NCBI GenBank assembly: GCA_951394405.1
Contig: OX596337.1
Location: 3,224,001 to 3,288,000, forward strand
From: Coprinellus micaceus
Lineage: Eukaryota; Basidiomycota; Agaricomycetes; Agaricales; Psathyrellaceae
Direction: 5' to 3'
Length of the DNA: 64,000 nt
The translations under genes were made by a program, and so were the position numbers. The notes beneath the pieces were generated by a model. It saw nothing but the letters and a program-made list of their open reading frames with translations. It searched no databases and was not told where the DNA came from. Positions within the stretch are counted from its first letter, which is position 1. Each line of letters opens with the position of its first letter. Shown here in pieces: positions 34,529 through 45,679 of the stretch.

Positions 34529-35657
34529 ATGACTACTCTTCCTCCAATGTTCAATTCTGGCTCCAAGAAAAACGCGTCCGGTTCCACACAATTGGTCCAG
34601 ACAACCATTATTCAGACGACAACGACGACGACCGGCGCCAAGAAGGGGAAGGGGAAGAAAAGGATGTTGTCGCTCGCCGACGGAAGTACGTGATTCTGGA
34701 TCAGCTCAACTTCATACATACGGTTCTGACGCGTTGTGTTGTGCCAGCGGGCGTCGATTTGCTCGGAGAATTACCTTTCACGCCTCAGGTGCGTGTCACA
34801 CGGCGTGTTGTCATCATGTCAAGAAGTCATTTAACATGGGCGCCTAGGTTATGGACGCATTAAGACAACGGGTAATCCAGCTTGAAGACCAACTCGCCGC
34901 GTCGAGTTCCTCATCGGACGAACGTCCCGCCAAGCGAGCACGGACGGCTGCTGAGCCAGAGGCATCTGGCAGCGCGCCCTCGGCCAGCACGCCTAAGGTG
35001 GATGAGAAAAAGAAGAAGGTTCAGGTGAAGAAGATCTTTGATCGGTACGTCGCGTTGCCCTGCTCATCTGAGGCGAGTAAAACCGAACCCGAACGTCTGT
35101 TCAGCCTCAAGAAGGAGTGCAAGGCCGATGGTGTCAAGTTCCAAGGATCTCCAAAGACGATCAAGTTCGATGAAGTCCTTGAAGCAAACGAATTTGAAGC
35201 GCTCTTTGGCGGGAAGGGTTTCTTGGTTCAGCCTCGGCCTGACAATAAGCCCAAGAGTACCGTAACAATTATGACATTTGTACGCACCCCCTTCCCGCCT
35301 TTACTTCTCGCCTGACACCTTACAATCCAAATCTCGTTCCAGAACGCGTCGCAAGTGAATAGCTTCTTTGGTGTCGATATGAAGGGCCTGAAAGGAAACA
35401 TCTGGTCGCGTGGGGGTTCGTGCCTTTGTCCTTCATAGTAAGGGCTATCACTGAATTTTCTGCTAGGCGCTCCTTCCTTCAGCAAATCCGTCAAGCTTGG
35501 CCCTTGCGATGTAACCATTGCGTCGATGGAAGTCAATTATTCAAAAAACGGTATGAAGTGCACCTTGAAGTTTGACGTGCATGGGGACGGTGACGATATC
35601 TGCTACGGAGGAAGTTATGGAAAGACATACATCTATGGCGCTGGGATGCTATTCTGA
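34529..35657 (+). CDS. Hypothetical protein with basic linker and conserved C-terminal domain, 277 aa
   Basis: Exons 34529-34685, 34748-34788, 34848-35044, 35105-35279, 35343-35415 and 35467-35657. I do not recognise it. The N-terminus has a Thr run and a Lys-rich patch (GAKKGKGKKRML), then a short coiled coil (VMDALRQRVIQLEDQLAAS), a Ser/Ala linker with a basic cluster (RPAKRARTA) likely to be nuclear targeting, and a folded-looking C-terminal region of about 130 residues (KTIKFDEVLEANEFEALFGG, VNSFFGVDMKGLKGNIWSRGG, DGDDICYGGSYGKTYIYGAG) rich in Gly and beta-prone residues. The five introns keep frame, so the gene is real. Function unknown; a nuclear role is inference. Confidence 0.75.
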
Positions 35658-36202
35658 ACCCCAACCCTTCTCTCCCTCCTCCCTTTCTATCTTTATTATT
35701 AGCTATCCCCTGGTTCCCCGACGCGACATTCTGCCCGAGGGTATATTCTCTATAATTGGTTGTGCATTCGCAATTGTACCTCTTTGACAACTTATCAGTT
35801 GCCTTTTCGTCGTAGTACCCTCCATTGTATAGTGTCTCGTACAGCTCACCTTCCTGGTGCGGACCAACATCTGGTCTTGATGTAATCTCTCCTATGTATT
35901 CCATCTCTTTGTTCCTCGGCGATCTTGGGCGATTCTCCCTGTCGCCGCATTATCAATCCTAGAAGAAGGATTCAAGGAAACGTGGTTGAACGCCGGCCCC
36001 ACATCGGTTACTTGACTGAGTCCGTATTTGCTGCCGCGCGTAGGAACAAACAGTTGACCAAGACATTCACGGCGTCATCTTCTTGTAGACGACCACCACT
36101 CCACGACGACGACAACGAGACAAACGCTTCCCAACGAGCTCCTGAGCCCCGCTTGCATGACCATCTCTGAATTCTAGACACACACCTTCAACCGACCGCT
36201 TG
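35658..36202. other. Intergenic region before the inositol phosphatase gene
   Basis: Nothing coding supported. It holds the 3' flank of the preceding gene and the promoter of the next. Confidence 0.4.
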
Positions 36203-39200
36203 ATGTACCTGTATCTCTCCAATGCCCCACGGACACTCTACTTGATCACTGACCACCAGGATGAGAAGCAAGGGAAGCCAAGGCGGGCTCTGGTGTTCCG
36301 GGCAGCGGAGGGGAACAGTCAGGCTATAGTCGAATTCCTGAGGGCGGAGGAGGTGGATATGCTCAGCCTTGTTCGATTGTCCAGCAGGATAGTCAAGGGC
36401 TGCCTGGGACTGATTTCTGTCGAGGGAGGTGCGTCGCCGCGGTGCTTCCATTAGGGCATGAACCCACAGGTCTACAGAACTATTCCTGGCAGTCGTAACC
36501 AGCGCGACCGAGGTCGGTAACACACGACCCACCGCATCCCAGCCCGAATCCGTTGCCAAGATCCATGAAGTCTCCTTCTACAGCTTGACGAGCTCGACAT
36601 GGGACGACCCGTCAGCGGCAAACGATGGGCTCATTAGCCCAGAAATGGTCGATACCTCGTTTCGCGAGACACAGATTTTCGAGCATCCATGCATGCCCCT
36701 AAGCAAGATCATCTCCTCCGGATCCTTCTATTATGCCTACGATACACCCTGGGACCTCTCCTCTAGATTGTCCGTGCGGCTGGCACGCGCGACCCGGGAA
36801 CCCTACGCTGCGAGAGACGTTGGCACTTTCGACGAGAGATTCGTTTGGAACGAGTATATTGTCCGGAGTCTTCTCGACTTTAGGTCGCAGTTGGATGGGG
36901 ATGAACGAGTGGAATTCGACCGGTGCCAGTTCGTCGTGCGTATTCTTCTCCTTTCATATCCGTCTGCTCGCTCAATATCTTGGGGATAGATCCTTGCGAT
37001 CCAGGGATATGTCGGCGTTGCGACGATGGGACTCCCTGCACCTCCAACGAATGGCACTCCCGCAGTTGCTACGCTCGCGCTCATTTCCAGACTTGGATGG
37101 AAGCGTGCTGGAACGAGGTTCAATACGCGCGGTGTAGACGATGATGGAAACACGGCCAACTTCGTTGAGGTTTGTACCTGCCTTCTTCTTCGAATAGTAG
37201 GCTGAATGTTCCTTAGACCGAGACCATTTTCAGTACAGACCAACACTGCGTCAGCTACGTGCAAGTCCGGGGAAGCGTCCCATGTATGTCTTCGGTCGAA
37301 CGTCCCCCGACTCGTATTCTAACAGTACCCAGTGTTCTGGGAGCAACAAGGACTGCAGACCTTCGGGCACCGAATCCAAATCACACGTCCCCATGCCTCT
37401 CAACCAGCTTTCGAGCGCCATCTCCTCCAGCTCATGGAGGAATACGGTGCACTACATGCTGTTAACCTCCTTGGCCAGAAGGAGAACGAAGCATCCTTGA
37501 CTCAGGCGTACGCACACCATCTACAGAAGGCGAGGCTCGTCCTAGGGGAAGACCTTGGCATTACGCATTTCGACTTCCACAATCAAGTCAGGATGGGAGG
37601 ACATGACAGTGTTATGCGGGAGCTGGTGTAAGTGCTATCGCAGAATGGCGACACACGGGTGGGGACTGACCTTAAACAGTCGGATAGAGGTCATCAAGGA
37701 CAATATCGACCGGTTTGGTTTCACAATGTGCGACGCAGACACAGACCAAATTGTTACAGAGCAGAAAGGCACTTTCCGTACCAATTGTCTCGATTGGTGA
37801 GCACCTTTTACACCGTTCGAGGGTGTCGTCCTCACCGTACCTTGCAGCCTTGACCGGACGAACTTTGTTCAAGATATTCTCTCGAGGACCACACTGGACG
37901 AGTATCTGAGCCTCGTCAGGAGAGAATGGCGACTATCGAATACCCTCTGGACACACCATCGAGAACTATGGGCCGAAAATGGAGACTCTCTGTCGCGTAT
38001 ATATGCAGGGACTGGCGCATTGAACACGAGTTACACAAGGAGCGGGAAGAGGACGATTGCTGGTATGTTATCCGACGCGACGAAGAGCGTATCGCGCGCA
38101 TATATCAACAACTTCGTGGATAAGGATAAACAGACGGCCATTGATATGTTCCTCGTAAGCCTTTTTGCCTTGTTCACCCCCCTGTACGTTGGGTGCTCAC
38201 AACTGCTTTAGGGAAACCTCAGCAATCAGCGGCAAGTGACAATCTTCGACCCCATCCACGACTCGGTGCGGGAGGCTTTGGAGCAGCGGGTATCAGAGTA
38301 TTCGACGACGAAGCAGTGTACATTCTTGATCGGAACGTGGAACGTGAACGGGCGCGCGCCCTCGGGTGAATCACTTCTAGATTGGTTGTTCCCCCCTCAA
38401 AGTGCGTCCAACTGTTCGTTCTCCTGACCTCATCCCCGATGTGACTTCCCTTCTCCGCAGGCCCTTCTGAGCCGGACATGTTTGTTCTTGGGTTCCAGGA
38501 GATCGTACCTTTGACGGCGCAACAGATTGTCCAGACCGATCCTGAGAAGCGGTGAGCTACTGCATCTCTCCCTTCCGAGTGAAATCGCTGAAGTGATCTC
38601 TTGTAGCCTCGTCTGGGAAAGGAAACTTTTAGACACTCTCGAAAGACGAGCCAATAAGAAGTCAAGTTACGTTTTGCTAAGAAGCGAACAGGTCGGTCTG
38701 CCACACCCGCTCGCAGGCCATATGCTCACAAAATGCATCCTAGCTTGTTGGAACCGCGCTAATTGTCCTCGTCAAATCGGAGCTCACCGCTGTGATTCGC
38801 AACGTTGAGGGTACCACTCGCAAGGTAGGCAACCTCCCCATTGATCGGTCGCAGGCTGAACCTTTCCCCAACAGACGGGTCTTCGTGGCATGTCAGGGAA
38901 CAAGGGCGCCGTCGGCATCCGTCTCGACTACCACGATACCAGCTTTTGCTTCCTCACTGCCCACCTTGCCGCCGGGCACTCGAACATCGAGGAAAGACAC
39001 GCGGACTACAGGACCATTGCGGAGCACCTCCATTTCTTGAGGGGGAAGACGATACACAGCCATGAGTGTGTTGCCATTTTTCACGCTCCGAACCAAGGGT
39101 GCTAACGCACATTTAGGAACGTCGTGTGGCTTGGAGATATGAACTACAGGGTTAATTTGGATTACCACACGGCGGTTAACTTGGCAGAGAACGATGACTT

Positions 39201-40173
39201 TGATTCGCTGCTATCCCATGACCAGGTGGGCACGTTGCATCTGTGATTGTCATTTCCACACTCCTGAACGCGCAAACCGTCTCACTAGCTCAAGCAAGCC
39301 ATCGATTCGAGACAGGCTTTCGCTGGATACGAAGAGGGTCCTGTTTTGTTCAGACCCACGTACCGCTACGACTTTGGCACGAATAACTATGATACCAGTG
39401 AGAAGATGCGGATACCAGCATGGACGGGTGCGTAACCTCAGGCGAGGGCAAACTGTTATATCTCATCCTATGACACAGATCGCATTCTATACCGAGGAAA
39501 CCAACTGGACCTCGCGGTTTACTCGCGAGCTGAGCTCATGGGGTCAGACCACAAACCAGTGTTTGGTATATTCCGGGCGGAAGTACGCATAGTCGACCCG
39601 GTGAAGAAGGCTGTGATGTCGCGGATGCTACTGGAAAGGGTCATGTCAACAGAGGACGGCCAGAGCTTGATGGACAAGCTCAAGGAAACACCGTTGTCCA
39701 GGACGTTGGGAGAGTCGACACGTGGGTTTCATTTTCACTCGCTTTCCCTCTGCTTTTAATTGACCTGCTTCGTTGTAGTGCCTCCGCCGAGTACCGACGA
39801 CGCAGCATGGTGGGAAGACCGGGCTCATCCTTCGGGCATCGTTTCCCTTTCCGAATTCCCCGACCTCCCATTAAACGGCAGCGACAGGCTTCCCCAACAC
39901 AAGAAGGCTAAAGCGAACCCATTCGAGTCCGACTCCGAGGACGAATCTTCGGCGTTGTCCGCTTCCCCTACAAGCTCAGACGAGGAGCTGTACACACACG
40001 CTTTGTCGTTGCAGACGCCTATCACCCCGACGCCGCACAATATCAATGGGCTGGCGCAGCAGCAGCAGCAGGGGCAGGGCCAATGGAGGAGGGCGCCCCC
40101 GCCTCCACCGCTCAAGAGGATGGGTGTAACGCAGGATGGGGAGGGTAAGGATGGTTCGATGGGCTCTACTTAA
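36203..40173 (+). CDS. Synaptojanin-type phosphoinositide phosphatase (SAC domain plus inositol 5-phosphatase, INP51/52/53 family)
   Basis: Sixteen exons: 36203-36428, 36478-36935, 36990-37169, 37217-37283, 37333-37627, 37680-37796, 37848-38154, 38212-38401, 38461-38551, 38607-38691, 38744-38824, 38875-39065, 39117-39225, 39289-39427, 39479-39721 and 39779-40173, giving 1057 aa. The enzyme removes phosphates from PI(4,5)P2 and PI4P and controls endocytosis and actin. The SAC domain is in the N-terminal ~580 residues with an intact catalytic motif RTNCLDCLDRTN. The 5-phosphatase domain carries [52 protein letters not shown] and GSDHKPV, so both sites look active (unlike yeast Inp51, whose SAC site is dead). 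The tail has an NPF motif (KANPFESD), which binds EH domains, plus Gln and Pro runs for SH3 binding. Confidence 0.93.
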
Positions 40174-40517
40174 GGTAGCTTACGAGCGCTTAGCTTGCGG
40201 ACTGGAATTTTACTTTGTAGATTAATAGGTCAGTCGAGTTGGGGCGAATACCAGAGGGTGGCGATATGAGGCCGGCTGAAGAGTGATCCTCTAGGGGGGT
40301 GGGACGAGAGGGTCAAGGTCAGGACAAATAGTGCATATCCGAGACTCAGACAAGAGGCTCATCGGAGGTCGAGGCTAGCCAGGCTAACGGCGAGGGGAGA
40401 CGGAAGGGATTCAAGCGACGATAATGGATAGTAGTAGTGATTCGAGTTGAGTCACGCGAGAACGAGAATTCATTTACATGCGGCCAAGCTCCATGACGAA
40501 AGCCGCGGTAAATCAAC
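40174..40517. other. Short intergenic region between convergent genes
   Basis: 3' flanks of the inositol phosphatase and of the flavin oxidoreductase. No gene or clear hairpin terminator is seen. Confidence 0.4.
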
Positions 40518-42646
40518 TTAATATGCGAAGCCCTCTTTTTTAACACTCCCTTTCTCCAGCCCGACTTCTTGAACCAAGGCATCTAACACTACGTTCTCAA
40601 AGGTTGGAGGTCCACATAGGAAAGCTTCCCTCCCCTCGAGTAGCTCCTTCTCCCGTTTGAACCATGCAACCCCTAACCTCCCGTTATAAAAGGTAAGGTC
40701 GCGTGGAAGCTCCCGTGACACCTCCGAGATAGCTTCGTCTGTAAAGACGTGCAAACGTAGCCGCACGTTTGATGCCGCCGCACCCCTGTACGCTTCGGCG
40801 ACGAGGGGTAGCAGAACTTCGGGTTCGCGGGTAGACAGGAGGAAGACGATGTCCCAGTGTTGGGAGCGGGCGGAAGGAGATGGCGATGTCGTCAACGCGC
40901 GGAGCATCGTGATAAACGGGGTCACGCCGATTCCGCCAGCGGCCCACACCAGCCTTCGAGGGAGCGGCACAAGGTCAGTCTGACTGCCTGCGTTCTCCAG
41001 ATCCAGGTAGAACTCTCCGGAGATCCCAACAATCCCGGCCTGCACATTCTGGATAGCAGGGTCCATCCCTTGCTCTTTGAACCACGTCGCAAACTGGAAC
41101 AGCACCCCTGTTACCAGACCACCCTCCTTCTCCTTCATTGTGAGGTCAAATGTCTCGGGCTTGCTTTGCTCTCCTTCCTCAGCTGGAGGCGACGGAGGGT
41201 GGTACGACGACACAGTCCACGTCCGAATGAAATCATCGTTTACCGAGCTCGGTCTATCCGCCGCCATATGTCTGTACTTCGGAGTGCCCAGAAGGGTTTT
41301 GAAGTCCAAGATGATCGCTTGGCCAGGTCGGATACGGAGGGGCACGGAGGGCCTGAACGTGAATGTCGCAATGGTGGGACTGTGCAGTTCGACTTTCTCC
41401 AGCTTCGCCTGGGGCATTGATCCGCCAGAACTTCCTCCTAGAATTTCCACACCTTGTGCCTCCAGTTCCTCTCTCAACAGTTTCACAGGTGGGTTGTACG
41501 GACTCGTCTCGACTTCCACGCCCTCCTTCTCCCGTACTGGCAAGGCATCCTTCACGAACCGATACCCCGTCACCTTCACCTCCGTGAGCGCCTTCTGCAT
41601 CGGCATAACCTTCTCCGCGTCGTCTCCTACAAGGTTCACCGCCTCTCCCGTAAGGTACAGAATGTCACCCGTCTTCCAATCGACAATGGTAACAGATGCG
41701 ACTGGTGTCGCCTCGATGTTACCAAGAGTGCTCATGAACCTATTGCCGCTCCAGTCTGGTAAGACAACCGTGCGACCATCGGAAGGCTTCACGCGCACCC
41801 AGCCTGGGCGTCCGCCACGGTGGTTGATCCCGAGATGGGAGGGATAGTCGGGGGAGGAAGAAGAAAATGCTGAGCCGAGCCAGATCGTGTCGGCGGCATG
41901 GATAAAGTCGACGATATCGGAAGGCAGGCGGTCGGCGGGGTCTAATTCAACCTTGTCGTATATCACGAGGGGATGGGTGTCGGGGTGTGGCTCGACAGAG
42001 CGAACAGTGATGTATTTCGGGCAATTCCTGGAGGACGAGATTGAGCACCCAATCGACTCCTACATCTCTGGGGGAAAAACACTTACCCAGTATTTTCGAA
42101 AACGTGGGCGGTAAGCGTGAGCTCCCTATTATCGTCGTTTCGTCGGAGGCTCCGAATCTTCCCTGCCATTTTATTTCTCCTCCGCGTCGCAACCTCCACC
42201 CCAACTCCAGCAAACAACACGCCATCACTCTCATCTTCCCCAAAAGGGCCGACGTTATCCCAAAACGGATCACCCACCCACACCTTCGGCTTCATCTCCA
42301 GCCTACTTGGCCCGGACTTCACGCTCTTGATCCACCCAATCTTTCCATCCTTCGCAGCCAGAACAGAACTCCATGGTCTGCCTTTTTCATCTAGGGTCAC
42401 GACGGGGAGGAAGTGGAGGTTCGAGGTGTGGAAGGTTCGCTGCTGGTCTGTCATTTCCGGGTAGATAACCCGCCACATCTGGTCGAGTCCGGGCACTTGG
42501 TCGTAGCCCAACTTGTGCTGCATCAGGGTTTCGCCGGGGTGCCAGCCATGAAGGGCGGTGGGCTTCGCGTAGTTACCAACTCCCATGGTGAGGAAGGCTG
42601 GGTATGGTAGAAGCAGGTGGTATGGGGAGAAGGCTATCTCAGACAT
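40518..42646 (-). CDS. Flavin split-barrel (PNPOx-like) / FAD-NAD(P) reductase fusion oxidoreductase
   Basis: Exons (complement) 40518-42027 and 42087-42646 give 689 aa, only one intron. The first ~400 residues resemble the pyridoxamine-phosphate-oxidase-like FMN-binding split barrel (TSNLHFLPVVTLDEKGRPWSS, later LPDWSGNRFMSTLGNIEATP and GDILYLTGEAV). The rest is a ferredoxin-reductase module: RTWTVSSYH (FAD, RxYS type), AAGGIGVTPFITMLRAL (NAD(P) loop), DIVFLLSTREPEVLLP and FLCGPPTFENVVLDAL. The protein ends soon after, so the 2Fe-2S domain found in many bacterial relatives is absent. Such fusions occur in bacteria and fungi; the substrate is not known. Electron flow NAD(P)H to FAD to FMN is inference. 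The ATG at 42646 is preceded in frame by one nine codons upstream. Confidence 0.8.
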
Positions 42647-43094
42647 TTTAGGGCTCACGAGCCCTTTATACACGAGCCATCGAATATACTGGACTCGTAT
42701 GGCCTAAAAAGCTGAGATGATGTTGCAAGACGACTGAGACAGCAATTAGTCAGTCGGTGGGCGGTAATCTCGTGTCGGGGATTGGGCTGAGTAAGACGCC
42801 ATGGGAATACAGATTCGTATCACCAAGACGCTCAACCCACGGCCAATTCGGGCAGGACATTGCTTTGGTCAAGGAACCGCGGCGATAGCAGAGAACAACG
42901 CATCCTGTCATATCATAGGTACTCGAGTAGTCCCATGACCGCTCGAGCCCAGTGAAAATCCGCAACCGATCAGCGCTCGAGGGCCGTTCACGTCGCGCTC
43001 GGAGCCTGAGCTAGACACGTTGAAGGTAAGCCGGTAAGCTGCAAAATACCCAAGAATTCGAAGATACAGGGTAGGTACATCACATTGTCCATAT
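42647..43094. other. Intergenic region, promoter of the flavin oxidoreductase
   Basis: No gene supported; frames here are short and unsupported. Confidence 0.4.
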
Positions 43095-44244
43095 TCATCG
43101 CGACCGATCCTCGTCAACCGTAACATAGCTCGACGTTCTTCTCAGACCCAGGCCAATGGGTGTTGGGGAATCGGTAGCAACGCGTCGTACTGCACTGGCA
43201 GGCCCTTCCGTCGCTCGTCGACTAGGCGGTTCGCGCAACTTGAAATTGGGATTAGGCGTGAGGTGTTGCTCGTGCCGTACGTCAAGCTCTTGAGCATGGA
43301 GGCCAGGCGACCGGGGTGGTCCAGAATATGAAGGTCGAGGGGAGAGGGTGGGCATTGGGGAAACGGGTCGTGAGGGTGGGAGATTGGGAGTGGATGGTGC
43401 GATGAGACCGTCAGCTGTGCCTCTGCGAGTGGGTTGCCGTAGGCTTGGAACCTTGTCAAAGGAAAGCAGGCTGAAAGCGGAGCGAATCAAGGAAACGCGT
43501 CCTCTGTTCGATGGCGTGGTTGCAAAACCAAGTGGAGATCCAGGTGGTGGCTCGACTGGGGACAGCGCTGTTAAGAATCGTAATGTCACAAAGCCGTATG
43601 TGTGCTTACCAGCAGACATTATGGGAAGGGCGTTGTCGTTGGCGCTGAGGCTGAGGAACAAGAACAGAGGAGAAAGCCATACACACAGGCCAAAGAACGC
43701 GGCGATCTCTGTAAAGCCTGGAGCGTATGGCACAGCACCCCTATACGTCCTCAGTCTCCTCGCCTCGCTCGTCAATCGAGCAAAGTAATAGAACCAAATG
43801 AAGTGGTCCGAGATGACGAGGATGCATGATGCGACGAATGGAATGGATGTGAGGTCGATTAGGGGCCACGTCTCGGAGAAATTTTGGAGGTAGACGAGGT
43901 GGCAGAGAATGGAGAAGCTGGTGTGGAGGATAGGGAGATTGTCTGTGAAATAGAGTAGAACATGAAGCGCTATGATGGCCTTCAACCATCAGGTCAGTAC
44001 GACACGCCAAGCCATGGCTCCGAACCACGCACATATATGCTCCTCTGTCCAATGAGTTTGGCCAACCGCGAGTGCTCTTCGATGAGCTCCGAAACATACA
44101 GCAGCCCGCTAGCCAGAGATAATGTCACAAAGGCGAACGCAGCAACGATGGAGAGATAACTGCAAGCTCGGTGATCAGCCAAGAAGCTTGAGAAGAGTTG
44201 GAGCAAAGTTGCTACGCGTACCTGATATAATACAACAAAGCCAT
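43095..44244 (-). CDS. SVP26: SVP26/TEX261 family ER cargo adaptor
   Basis: Exons (complement) 43095-43567, 43610-43979, 44033-44159 and 44222-44244 (23 bases) give 330 aa. Svp26 is a multi-pass protein of ER and early Golgi that loads mannosyltransferases and other membrane proteins into COPII vesicles. Four hydrophobic helices are visible: YLSIVAAFAFVTLSLASGLL, IIALHVLLYFTD with the following segment, IPFVASCILVISDHFIWFYY, and FTEIAAFFGLCVWLSPLFLF. LQNFSETWPLIDLTSIPF, FARLTSEARR and SANDNALP are family landmarks. The C-terminal ~150 residues form a Ser/Pro/Arg-rich cytosolic tail not found in the 228-aa yeast protein and not conserved in look. Removing the 43-base intron 43568-43609 links the tail in frame. 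Confidence 0.9.
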
Positions 44245-44407
44245 GGAGGAGAAATGAACGCGGTCAGAACCCGCTGAGCGCCAATGCCGGGGATGGTGTC
44301 GTCGAGAAGGGAGATTGTCGACGTGTCGAGGAGAGACGACGAGTGCTTCGACGTCGTCGACGGTAACGTTCTTGAAACTCCGAGGCACACGGCTTCGCGT
44401 CGTCGTC

Positions 44408-44430
44408 CACGTGGCAGAATCCGTCACGTG
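44408..44430. promoter_or_regulatory. Paired CACGTG boxes upstream of SVP26
   Basis: CACGTG occurs at 44408-44413 and again at 44425-44430, 164-186 bases before the SVP26 ATG (minus strand). The second is embedded in GTCACGTGGA. They are candidate bHLH sites; use is inference. Confidence 0.35.
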
Positions 44431-44507
44431 GAGTCCATCGGTGGCGATGCGCAGCTCGGCTTGGCAGGGTAGTCACTACTGGGGGTGACCAATTCCCTAT
44501 ACGGCCG

Positions 44508-44535
44508 ACGCGCGTGACAAAGGCGTCACGCGCGT
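44508..44535. repeat. Perfect inverted repeat, 11-base arms, GTCACGCGCGT type
   Basis: ACGCGCGTGAC (44508-44518) and its exact reverse complement GTCACGCGCGT (44525-44535) flank a 6-base spacer AAAGGC. The arms contain the GCGTGAC core repeated in this region. It may be a dimer-binding site or a DNA hairpin. Confidence 0.6.
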
Positions 44536-45529
44536 GTCACAGCCCAATAGGTGAAACCGAGAGCGCTTTGCTCGACTACAGGCTCTACACGGCGGATCCC
44601 ACTTAAATAAATTGTGGAATAGATGTATGCAGAGTAGATTAGTACCTTGGAGAAATGAAAAGTCTTTAAGCCGGGTATGGGACCAGATATCTGGGAGTTC
44701 ACATCATGTCACGGCCAATTTGGCAGGGGAAACTTGTAAAGAATAGAACTCAAGAACGGCTACACGTACTGGCATAATTTATAGACCGATCTTGTAGCGG
44801 AGAAAGATTATAACAACACTACACGACCCGATTTTTGGTAGGTTTCTTCTCTATTGAGATACCTACTTTCACTGGGTAGTATCTGACATTCATGGCCCTT
44901 TAATCAAAAATCCAATCGTGTAGTTCTATAGCCAGGAGAAACTAGAGAAGAAAATCTCTATAAATCCAGTTCATCGGAGCAGATCTGCCCAAGTTCTATT
45001 CCTTACAAGACTGTATGGCGGCCCCTGGCAATACTCAAATTTGCATTACACCAAAATACATTAGTCGCAAAAATGAAATATCTAAGTATAGGGTACTATT
45101 CCAGCTTCACGGGGGTATTTTTTTTGTGGCTCCAGGCTTACTCAGTGGTGAGCTATGGAGCGGAAGGTGCCGGACGTTCATGATCAGCGCGACTAGGCTC
45201 ATGGCCAAAAATGGAAATAGAGCAGTGATACGGGCGCCTCAGAGCCCTTTGGCCCTCTAGTTGGCTGAACACACATGTTGGCACGGTGAAATGAGTTCTA
45301 TTAGCTGTCCATATACATGATTAATTGATTTCTACCCTCCCAATATTTATATCTAAGGGATGAGAGACGGAAAGGCATGAAAGGTGCTCACAAGTGCCCC
45401 TGTTTCGAGTTTCCGCGTGACACTGTGACGAAGTGTGACATAGGCCAGCCGCGTGACATACAGGGATTGGACACCCCCAAGGGTAGACCGGGAACCGGTC
45501 CCTCCAGCGCGTGACACGATTCTTGAAGA

Positions 45530-45557
45530 CACGTGAGGCCCTGGCGGGCCTCACGTG
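45530..45557. repeat. Perfect inverted repeat, 12-base arms with CACGTG ends
   Basis: CACGTGAGGCCC (45530-45541) and its exact reverse complement GGGCCTCACGTG (45546-45557) flank TGGC. Each arm ends in a CACGTG box. It lies 123-150 bases before the DID2 ATG, so it may be a promoter element; a cruciform is also possible. Confidence 0.6.
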
Positions 45558-45679
45558 CAACTAAGAATCATGTCACGCGATTGATGGACCGGCCTCCGGT
45601 CTATTGGCAGGGATCGAATGACGCCGAGCTGCGAGCGCCGATGCACTGCACTTGACCTCCTTCCACCACCCCGAACGCC

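Larger units (their letters stand above)
44431..45679. other. Repeat-rich intergenic region between SVP26 and DID2
   Basis: No gene supported. The stretch about 44590-45370 is clearly richer in A+T than its surroundings and may be a decayed insertion. Both flanks carry GCGTGACA boxes: 44512-44519, 45415-45422, 45451-45458 and 45509-45516 in direct orientation, and 45571-45578 reversed. Two perfect inverted repeats are listed separately. Confidence 0.5.

Noticed and set aside
41077..41847. Plus-strand 256-codon frame opposite the flavin oxidoreductase
   Set aside because: Antisense shadow of a conserved two-domain enzyme; no family features of its own.
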